Positions 16,339-22,250 of a stretch of 41,882 bases of DNA are shown piece by piece. The notes beneath the pieces are model-generated. The model saw only the letters and a list, made by a program, of their open reading frames with translations, had not been told where the DNA came from and searched no databases. Every line of letters starts with the position of its first letter. Within the stretch, counting starts at the first letter, position 1. The stretch comes from Planctomycetota bacterium. Its GTDB lineage: Bacteria > Planctomycetota > PUPC01 > DSUN01. The stretch is taken from NCBI GenBank assembly GCA_035384565.1, contig DAOOIT010000052.1, positions 1 through 41,882 of the forward strand, in the 5' to 3' direction. A program made the position numbers and the translations under genes.

Positions 16339-16653
16339 CTATTCCTGCGCCTCGCCCGCGCGGGCGAGGTCGGCGATGAGGGAGTCGCCGCGCTCCCATT
16401 CCTCGGGGGTGAAGGCAACGGCCTCGATGGGCTCGAACAGCTCGTAGACGGCGTCGGTGAGGATGTCAATCCGCTCCCAGTAGCCCTTGCCCTGAAAGGT
16501 CTCGGAGATGACGACGAGGTCAATGTCGCTGCCTGGGTGCGCGGTGCCGTTCGCCCAGGAGCCGAATAGGACGATGCGGGGCGCCTCAACGCCCCGCTTC
16601 TCCAGGGCGCGGCGGAAGCGGCGGATGATGGCTAGAACTGACCTCTTATCCAC
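16339..16653 (-). CDS. MNT-type nucleotidyltransferase, partner of the HEPN protein
   Basis: This 104-residue minimal nucleotidyltransferase carries the GSx10DxD signature (GSWANG then GSDIDLVVI) that binds metal and nucleotide. In characterised HEPN/MNT pairs the MNT protein is the antitoxin, and in one studied system it adds AMP to the HEPN toxin. GTG 16653 has an AGAGG site upstream and lies inside the HEPN gene (22 nt overlap), which implies coupled translation. It follows its partner and precedes the Phd/ParE operon. Confidence 0.88.
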   Translation of the reverse strand: MDKRSVLAIIRRFRRALEKRGVEAPRIVLFGSWANGTAHPGSDIDLVVISETFQGKGYWERIDILTDAVYELFEPIEAVAFTPEEWERGDSLIADLARAGEAQE

Positions 16654-17012
16654 GTCAGGGCCTCTCTGCCGTGTGCGAGGACGCTTGCTGTCCTGGTGCG
16701 GCCGTAGGCCTTCTTGAGGGAAGCAAGCTTCTCGGGATATCTTGTGACGACGCTTGCCTGGCTCAGCCGCACGATGAAATGGCCAACATCGGGCGGAGGC
16801 GACAGGCCCATATCCTTCAGCAGGCCAACGAGGCTATGTGTCTTCGGCGGGTCCTTGGCAAGCTTAGCCGCGTAGGCTCCCTTGAGCGCCTTTTCGATGG
16901 CCAGATGGCACATGAACACGGCATAGAAGTACCGTCCGGCGCTGAACATGTCCTCCGCCGTGCCCATGTCATAGTCAGCCTGTTCGAGCCATTCCTTCGG
17001 TGGCCGGGCCAT
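16632..17012 (-). CDS. HEPN domain protein, probable toxin of an HEPN/MNT pair
   Basis: This 126-residue all-helical protein begins WLEQADYDMGTAEDMFSAGRYFYAVFMCHLAIEKALKGAY, typical of HEPN domains (the AxEKALK helix). HEPN toxins are often RNases with an RX4-6H motif. The only candidate here is RTASVLAH near residues 105-112, which is uncertain, so activity is not assured. The gene is read first in the pair and overlaps the MNT gene by 22 nt. ATG 17012 has an AGAGG ribosome site. Some HEPN/MNT pairs may have other roles, such as stress response. Confidence 0.87.
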   Translation of the reverse strand: MARPPKEWLEQADYDMGTAEDMFSAGRYFYAVFMCHLAIEKALKGAYAAKLAKDPPKTHSLVGLLKDMGLSPPPDVGHFIVRLSQASVVTRYPEKLASLKKAYGRTRTASVLAHGREALTWIRGQF

Positions 17013-17074
17013 GCTCGGCCTCTCTCGCGTGCTATCGAGTGCTCACCTCACGCGCCCCGCCTCGACCGAATGGC

Positions 17075-17103
17075 ATTCTAGGCCGTCACGGGGCCGTTGT
17101 CAA
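17075..17103 (-). promoter_or_regulatory. Near-consensus sigma-70 promoter for the HEPN/MNT operon
   Basis: On the minus strand, TTGACA (17098-17103), a 17-nt spacer, then TAGAAT (17075-17080). The -35 box overlaps the stop codon of the upstream ceramidase-like gene (17100-17102). Transcription should begin near 17068, giving a leader of about 56 nt. Confidence 0.75.
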
Positions 17104-18431
17104 CGACCGGTCACGGGCTGGGCCAGCTTGTGCAGCATCACGAGCGCGGCGTCGGCCATGCGGCGGCCGGCGTCGGCGCACAGCCAGCGCGAAAGAATCG
17201 GCTTGGCGCCGTAGGCGCCCCGCTCGGCCTGGTCGGTGGTGGGCACGTAGGTGGAGGCGCGGGCGTTGGCGAGCTCGACGACGAACGTCTGGCGGAAGGG
17301 GGACCAGTGCTTGATGTCGAGCCCGATGCGCACGAAGATTTCGGCGGGCAAGGCCACGAGCCCTATGTCGCCGATCCGCATGACCTGCACCGGCACGTCG
17401 GCGGTCTTCCCGTCGTGGGGCCAGCTCTCGCAGCGCTCGATCAGGTACTTGTCGAACGGGGAGGGGTTGGCCTTTCTCTTGAGTTCGGCCACCTCGGCGA
17501 GGAGCTTGGCGTCGCGGGTGTAGTAGGGGATGGCGAGGGTCTCGATGGTCGAGGCGAGGGGGATGGCCGTCATCGGCTCGGCGCGCTCCATGGCGAGCAT
17601 GGCGGCGCCGGCGAGGGCGCGGCCGAGTTGCACGGCCTTGGCCGGTCCGCCGCGCGGCAGGTTCGTGGGGTCGTGGGGCGCGTGGTTGATGTCGCCGCAG
17701 GTGCCTTGGAGGTGCAGCGCCACCACGTCCTTGCCGTAGACGGCCGCGATGTTGCGGCCGATCTCGCCGGGCCAGTCGGCCGACACGAAATTGGCCGTCC
17801 CGCCGCCGATCACGTCGGGGTGGAGCGCGAAGTTCACGGCGAGGGCGAGGAGATTGCCCTTCTCGTCCACGGCGCTCAGGGTCTGGAGCTGCGGGTCAAT
17901 CGGCCCGGCGGGGCCGATGGCCTGGGCGCTGCGGCCGAAGACCTCGCTGCCGTCCTTGAGCCGGAACAGGCGGTTGAACGAACAGCCCTCGACGCTGGCC
18001 GCCCCGGCCCGCAGCGTGGCGGGCACGAGCGAGTCGGCCGCGCGCTTCACCGCATCGGCGATGCGGCGGGGCAGGAGGCCGACGAATTGCGGGCAGGTGC
18101 GCACGACGGCGTTCTCGCGCAGCTCGGGCCCCGTGTGGGTGTGGGTGGCGCAGATGAGCACGTGGTCGGGCGGGAGGCCGCTCTCGCGGCGGATGATGTC
18201 CTTCGCTGAATCCGCTACGTCGCCCGACACGCTGATGAGGTCGAGCGACACGAGGGCGAGGCGGGTGCCGCCCGACTCGATCACCATCGCCTTGGCGAAC
18301 AGGTCGTCGCGGATGAACTCGGCCCGACGGTCGTGGAAGTAGCCGGCGAGCGACACGCCGATCTGGGGCGTGATGGCCTCCTGGGCGCGGCCCACCTTGC
18401 ACAGAGCGGGCTTGGGCAGGGGATCGGGCAT
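17100..18431 (-). CDS. Neutral/alkaline ceramidase-like protein
   Basis: This 443-residue product matches the N-terminal domain of neutral non-lysosomal ceramidases, which cut N-acyl sphingolipids using zinc. Visible signatures are VGRAQEAITPQIGVSLAGY at the start, ICATHTHTGPEL (the histidines near the zinc site) and NFALHPDVIGG. LQGTCGDINHAP fits the active-site loop that follows. No signal peptide is seen, unlike secreted bacterial ceramidases, so it may act in the cytosol on another N-acyl substrate. Family members without known substrate are frequent in Planctomycetota. Its promoter lies at 18474-18502. Confidence 0.83.
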   Translation of the reverse strand: MPDPLPKPALCKVGRAQEAITPQIGVSLAGYFHDRRAEFIRDDLFAKAMVIESGGTRLALVSLDLISVSGDVADSAKDIIRRESGLPPDHVLICATHTHTGPELRENAVVRTCPQFVGLLPRRIADAVKRAADSLVPATLRAGAASVEGCSFNRLFRLKDGSEVFGRSAQAIGPAGPIDPQLQTLSAVDEKGNLLALAVNFALHPDVIGGGTANFVSADWPGEIGRNIAAVYGKDVVALHLQGTCGDINHAPHDPTNLPRGGPAKAVQLGRALAGAAMLAMERAEPMTAIPLASTIETLAIPYYTRDAKLLAEVAELKRKANPSPFDKYLIERCESWPHDGKTADVPVQVMRIGDIGLVALPAEIFVRIGLDIKHWSPFRQTFVVELANARASTYVPTTDQAERGAYGAKPILSRWLCADAGRRMADAALVMLHKLAQPVTGR

Positions 18432-18473
18432 GGCGGCACTCCTTCCATCAACAACCTCCTCCCGCGCCGGCGG

Positions 18474-18502
18474 ATTCTACTGCGCCCGGCCCGCGCGATC
18501 AA
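18474..18502 (-). promoter_or_regulatory. Probable sigma-70 promoter for the ceramidase-like gene
   Basis: On the minus strand, TTGATC (18497-18502), a 17-nt spacer, then TAGAAT (18474-18479). The predicted transcript starts near 18467, about 36 nt before the start codon. Confidence 0.6.
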
Positions 18503-18577
18503 CCGGGCGCCTCTCGCGCGGGTGCGGGCCGGAATCGTAGTTGGTTTCTGATGCGAGAATCCTCGGAACAGGGGAAG

Positions 18578-18651
18578 GCTCGCGGCAGAGGTAGCCGCGA
18601 GCGTCCCGCTTGCGGCTCTCTTCAGCCGTTCGACAAGCGGGACGCTTGTCG
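18578..18651. repeat. Cluster of palindromes in the gap 18432-18908
   Basis: Three structures overlap. A 9-bp perfect hairpin (18578-18586 with 18594-18602) is followed by an 11-bp perfect inverted repeat (18601-18611 with 18635-18645). The second arm of that repeat lies within a short palindrome at 18632-18651. Apart from promoters and repeats, no gene was seen in this 477-bp gap. Confidence 0.65.
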
Positions 18652-18716
18652 CTACGAGAATCCGCAGCAGAAGCGACCTACAGAAATGGCCCACACCCCC
18701 TCTCGCACCCTCTCTT

Positions 18717-18805
18717 CTCGTCCCCACGCAGAGCGCAGGGGCGAGGAATAGGCACGGGCCGCGGAGCGGCCAAGAGGACGTCCCCACGCAGAACGTAGGG
18801 ACGAG
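18717..18805. repeat. Two direct copies of a 29-bp palindromic repeat
   Basis: The unit at 18717-18745 recurs at 18777-18805 (24 of 29 identical), 60 bp apart. Each has a core of the type CCCCACGCAGA..G.AGGG and is partly self-complementary at its ends. I recall similar CTCG-TCCCACG palindromes scattered between genes in many environmental bacteria, but have no citation. Confidence 0.65.
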
Positions 18806-18830
18806 AGGAAGGGCGGGCAACCAGGCCGTC

Positions 18831-18859
18831 TTGCGTCGCGGCCACACGAAGAGTATCCT
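18831..18859 (+). promoter_or_regulatory. Probable sigma-70 promoter for the SGNH hydrolase gene
   Basis: TTGCGT (18831-18836), a 17-nt spacer, then TATCCT (18854-18859). The start near 18866 gives a leader of about 43 nt. Confidence 0.5.
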
Positions 18860-18908
18860 ACCGCGAGTGGCCCTTCCGCCCGAGAAGCACCATGAGGAGC
18901 CCGTCCCG

Positions 18909-20339
18909 ATGAACTCCAGCTTCGCCCTGACTGTCGCCCTCGCCGTTGTCGTTCTCGCCGCCGACGCTTCGGCCGGCGCGCGCCCCACACCGCCCCAGGG
19001 CGCGCCCGAGTACCAGGCCCCGCCACGGCCCACCGATGGGGCAAACATGGCGCTGACCATCGAGAAACTCGAAAAGGGCTTCGACCCCGAGCGCCCACTC
19101 CTCATCTGGGCCATCGGGTCGAGCTTCACGAACGGCCTCGGCGATGGTTCGACGCTCATCGAGCTGCTCAAGCCGCGCTTCCCGAACATGCCGAAAGTGG
19201 TCTACAAACGCTTCGCCGGCAACTCGACGCCTTACCACCTCACGCGCGGCTGGGCGCGCCACCTGGTCATCCCCGAGCAGCCCGACGTGGTGATCCTCTA
19301 CAACTTCGGGAAGGTGGACGACCTCGAACAGCTCATCGTGGACCTGCGGCAGGGCACGACCGCCGACATCCTCGTCGGCACCATCCACTGGTGTCTTCCC
19401 CACGAGAAGCAGTGGCCCGACCCCGACCTGCCATGCAGCCATCAGGACATTCCGAAGCTCCGCGCCGTGTGCGAGAAGCACGGCGTCGAACTCGTCGAGA
19501 GCCGCCGCGAAATGACCGAATACATGCTCGCCCACAAGCTCGGCATCAAGGACCTCCTCGCCGACGCCGTGCACGAGAACGCCTATGCCTCGCTGATGAC
19601 GAACATGAACATCGCCCGGCACTTCAACCGCCCCGCCAAGTTTGCTTACGACCCGCGCACGCGCGAGCGGCGCCTCGATGCCGCGGCCTCGCCCGACGTG
19701 AAGCTCGCGGGCGCCTGGGAGAAGGGGGACGGCTCGGTCACCGCGAAGGAGAAGGGCGCGGCCATCGAGGTCAGCTTCACGGGCAGCCGCATTGACCTCA
19801 TCGGCTGGCGGAGTCCCGACGGCGGCCGCGCCGAGGTGTGGCTCGACGGCAAGCCTGCGGCCGAGGTTCCCGTGTTCCAGGCCAGCTACATCCAGCCCGA
19901 CGCGAAGAACGCCCCCTTGCCGCCCAACCCGCCGCGCGACCGCTCGCCCCACCGCCTCACGCTGGGCAGCAACGTCGTGCCCCAGAGCTGGACCCTCACG
20001 ATGACCAACGACGCGGGCGACTACGAACTGGTCGGCAGCCTCACAGGGTCCGATGGCACGGGGAATAACAGAAAGCCCTTCACCAGCAAGAGCGGCCAGA
20101 TCATCCTCGAGCCCGAGTTCTGGCGGCAGCCCGAGAGCAACAAGGCCGGCGACAAGTGGACCTTCGACGTCACTCGCCCCACCGTCGGCCGGGTCGAGTT
20201 CAAGGGCGACAAAGCCAGGTTCCGCCTCACCCTTGCCCAGGCCCTCCCCAACGCCCCGCACAGCATCAAGCTCGTCGCCGACGGCACTGGCCCCGTGGCC
20301 ATTGCCGCCTTTGATGTCTTCGAGCCGCCGATGAAGTAG
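18909..20339 (+). CDS. Secreted SGNH/GDSL-like hydrolase with a C-terminal beta-rich domain
   Basis: The product has 476 residues with a signal peptide (MNSSFALTVALAVVVLAADASA). The catalytic part (about 60-245) shows AIGSSFTNG with S72 as likely nucleophile, FAGNST as the block III Gly-Asn pair, and D219-x-x-H222 in ADAVHENA. These are the SGNH esterase landmarks, so it probably removes acyl or acetyl groups from polysaccharides. The end (about 255-476) is beta-rich (RIDLIGWRSPDGGRAEVWLDG) and may bind carbohydrate. The start is chosen by the signal peptide and a GAGGAG site. The substrate is unknown. Confidence 0.82.
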   Translation: MNSSFALTVALAVVVLAADASAGARPTPPQGAPEYQAPPRPTDGANMALTIEKLEKGFDPERPLLIWAIGSSFTNGLGDGSTLIELLKPRFPNMPKVVYKRFAGNSTPYHLTRGWARHLVIPEQPDVVILYNFGKVDDLEQLIVDLRQGTTADILVGTIHWCLPHEKQWPDPDLPCSHQDIPKLRAVCEKHGVELVESRREMTEYMLAHKLGIKDLLADAVHENAYASLMTNMNIARHFNRPAKFAYDPRTRERRLDAAASPDVKLAGAWEKGDGSVTAKEKGAAIEVSFTGSRIDLIGWRSPDGGRAEVWLDGKPAAEVPVFQASYIQPDAKNAPLPPNPPRDRSPHRLTLGSNVVPQSWTLTMTNDAGDYELVGSLTGSDGTGNNRKPFTSKSGQIILEPEFWRQPESNKAGDKWTFDVTRPTVGRVEFKGDKARFRLTLAQALPNAPHSIKLVADGTGPVAIAAFDVFEPPMK

Positions 20340-20348
20340 CCTTCCTCT

Positions 20349-20483
20349 GTGTGGCACAGCCGCCCTCGGCTGTGATGTCGTCATGTTGTGGGCGGGATGT
20401 CCCCATCCCGCGTAACGCGGCGTGTGGACACGCCGCCCACAATACCCTGCCCGAGGGCACAGCCGACGGCGGCTGTGCCACAC
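20349..20483. repeat. 135-bp nested palindrome
   Basis: Bases 20349-20374 pair with 20458-20483 (25 of 26). Inside, 20386-20395 pairs perfectly with 20433-20442. Two more hairpins sit within (gggat/atccc near 20394-20409, and gcggcgtg/cacgccgc near 20417-20436). The outer arms are themselves palindromic. It lies 10 bp after the SGNH gene stop and could cap that transcript, though there is no T-run. Confidence 0.75.
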
Positions 20484-20631
20484 GGCTGGCTGCGGCAATC
20501 CGCGTGCTCCGCGGTCGCGGCCCGGCGTGGCTTCTGCCATCATTCCCCTGTCATTCTCCCTCTCCGGAGTGCAGAAGAGCGACAAGGAAACGGGGGGGCA
20601 GGGCAATCGGGGCTGCCGGAGGGAATGCGCG

Positions 20632-20755
20632 AGCCTCTCGGACTGCGGCGCGGAACGCCGCTCTTCATTGGGTCCGGTCCAGGGGCAAGACCGCCTGAAG
20701 GCGGGACTCCGAACGAGTTCATAACCTGCTGGGAGTGCAGCCTTTAGGCGGTCTT
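20632..20755. repeat. Dispersed bipartite repeat, copy 2, with an extra inverted arm
   Basis: Bases 20632-20664 and 20687-20706 match 9357-9389 and 9282-9301 in reverse orientation. In addition, 20687-20702 is inverted-repeated at 20740-20755 (15 of 16). The wider gap 20340-21290 (about 950 bp) has no credible gene; it contains this element, other palindromes, a promoter and a long leader. Confidence 0.7.
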
Positions 20756-20812
20756 CATACGAAGCCGGCCAGAATGCGGCGGGGAGAAGGATGCCCGATG
20801 CCCTGCCCGCCC

Positions 20813-20936
20813 CATGCTGTATCACCTGAGAGGGGGAGGAAGTGATACAGTATGGGTAGACAGGCGAGTATTGGCGATTCTCGCGGCTCCGGCATGCTGT
20901 ATCACTCGGCCGGAGGATGGGGAGTGATACAGGATG
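20813..20936. repeat. Two stem-loops of identical design in tandem
   Basis: Stem-loop 1 pairs 20813-20825 with 20842-20854 (12 of 13). Stem-loop 2 pairs 20893-20906 with 20923-20936 (13 of 14). Both have the arm catgctgtatcac, a purine-rich loop of exactly 16 nt and a gtgatacag return arm, and they are spaced exactly 80 bp apart. Loop sequences differ, so the stem and the loop length are what is kept. They may be protein-binding sites or RNA elements; no T-run follows. Confidence 0.75.
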
Positions 20937-20968
20937 GAGCGGGGGTCGAGGAGCAGCGTGTCGGCCCC

Positions 20969-21013
20969 AAGAATGCCACGTCCAGGGGCGTTGGCATCTC
21001 TGGCGGCATTCTT
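20969..21013. repeat. Intergenic inverted repeat
   Basis: Bases 20969-20977 (aagaatgcc) pair perfectly with 21005-21013, with further partial pairing inside (atgcca with tggcat). It lies between the twin stem-loops and the promoter at 21078. Role unknown. Confidence 0.5.
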
Positions 21014-21077
21014 GCCATGGGAGCGCGGCGGGCCGCCCGCGTGGACGCGCGAGACGCAGGTTTTTTCGCCCGGCATC

Positions 21078-21106
21078 TTGAATCCGCCGGGGGCATTTGC
21101 TAGACT
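21078..21106 (+). promoter_or_regulatory. Probable sigma-70 promoter for the L,D-transpeptidase gene
   Basis: TTGAAT (21078-21083), a 17-nt spacer, then TAGACT (21101-21106). A start near 21113 implies an unusually long leader of about 178 nt. Confidence 0.5.
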
Positions 21107-21112
21107 TGCGTG

Positions 21113-21290
21113 CGGTGCGGCATGGCTTGGGGCGGCGACCCCGTGAGCCGCTTCCCCCCGAGCGAGGCCACTCCCCGATGATCCCGTGCCTGAAGCGTCG
21201 TGAGCACGTGGGGTCCGGGAGCGTTTCCTAGATGATGGGGCAGGGAGGCGAGCCGCCCCCAAGCCCTGGGGTTTCGTCGGAGACAGGCTG
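21113..21290 (+). other. Long, probably structured 5' leader of the L,D-transpeptidase gene
   Basis: This 178-nt stretch contains a stem of ggct/agcc closing a gggg/cccc hairpin (about 21130-21155), a cgtgc/gcacg pair (about 21185-21210) and a G/C-rich fold (gccgccccc) near the end. No known riboswitch consensus was recognised. It may be a regulatory leader or just structured spacer DNA. Confidence 0.35.
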
Positions 21291-22238
21291 ATGAAGAGGT
21301 CGTGGATTGCCCTCGGGGCGGTGATTGCGGTGATCGTGGTGGCGATCGTGGTGCTCTCGCGCCAGCCGAAGCCCGCCGTGGTGGCCCCTGTGCCCGAGCC
21401 GTCGCCCAAGGTGGGCACCGAGACGCCGTCCGAGCCCGCGAAGGAGCCCGCCAAGGAACCCGAGCCCAAGTCCCCGCCGGAACCGAAGGAGAAGGCGAAG
21501 GAGCCTGAGCCTCCGAAGAAGGCCGAGCCGGTGGATTCGGATGCCGTTCTCAGGGCGGCCGACGCGGCGCTGGCCGCCGGCAAGCCGGTGGAGGCGCACA
21601 AGGTCCTCTCCGATGCCATCCTCCGCGATCCCAAGGCAGCGAAGGCCGCCGACATGAGGACGCGGCTTACGAAGCTCAGCGAAGAGATCTTCTTCTCCGA
21701 CAAGGTGTTTGCCCCGTACTCGATCGCTTACACGGTGGTGGCGGGCGACGCGCTGGTGAAGATCGCGGGCAAGCACAAGACCACGATCGAGTTGCTCCGC
21801 CGCATCAACGGCTTGAAGGGCGACAACCTGCGGATCGGCCAGCGGCTAAAGGTGATCCCCGGCGGCTTCGACGTGGCGGTGGACAAGAGCGACTTCCGCC
21901 TCACGGTGACCAAGGACGGCGCGTGGGTGCGCGAGTTCCTGGTCGGCCTCGGCAAGAACGGCACCACGCCCGTCGGCGAGTTCGTGGCCGGCCACAAGCT
22001 CAAGGAGCCTGTCTACTTCGGCGACGGCACGCCCATCCCCTACGGCGACAAGACGAAGAACCCCCTCGGCACCCGCTGGATCACCATCCAGGCCGAATAC
22101 GGCATCCACGGCACCTGGGAGCCCGACTCGATGGGCAAGGAGGGCTCGAAGGGCTGCGTGCGCATGGTGAACCAGGACGTCGAGTGGCTCTTCGACCTCA
22201 TGGTGCCGGGCAGCAGCAGGATCGTGATTCGGCCGTAG
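21291..22238 (+). CDS. Membrane-anchored LysM and L,D-transpeptidase (YkuD) protein
   Basis: This 315-residue cell-envelope enzyme should form 3-3 crosslinks in peptidoglycan or attach proteins to it. A single N-terminal membrane helix (MKRSWIALGAVIAVIVVAIVVL) is followed by a Pro/Glu/Lys-rich spacer (about 25-80) and a short helical part. A LysM domain follows (about 142-186, YTVVAGDALVKIAGKHKT). The YkuD catalytic domain (about 190-315) has H273 in HGTW and C289 in SKGCVRM, the expected catalytic pair. It is transcribed from the promoter at 21078. The presence of this enzyme implies a peptidoglycan-containing cell wall. Confidence 0.93.
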   Translation: MKRSWIALGAVIAVIVVAIVVLSRQPKPAVVAPVPEPSPKVGTETPSEPAKEPAKEPEPKSPPEPKEKAKEPEPPKKAEPVDSDAVLRAADAALAAGKPVEAHKVLSDAILRDPKAAKAADMRTRLTKLSEEIFFSDKVFAPYSIAYTVVAGDALVKIAGKHKTTIELLRRINGLKGDNLRIGQRLKVIPGGFDVAVDKSDFRLTVTKDGAWVREFLVGLGKNGTTPVGEFVAGHKLKEPVYFGDGTPIPYGDKTKNPLGTRWITIQAEYGIHGTWEPDSMGKEGSKGCVRMVNQDVEWLFDLMVPGSSRIVIRP

Positions 22239-22250
22239 AGGGGCGAACGC

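Noticed and set aside
18717..18805. CRISPR array
   Set aside because: Only two units, with imperfect identity and a 31-bp gap, and no cas genes; the units are palindromic intergenic repeats.
21113..21290. c-di-AMP (ydaO-type) riboswitch before the L,D-transpeptidase gene
   Set aside because: Such riboswitches do control cell-wall genes, but the conserved sequence blocks of that class were not found here.
20340..21290. Short open frames in the repeat-rich gap
   Set aside because: They follow the palindromes, lack ribosome sites and have no recognisable composition or domain.
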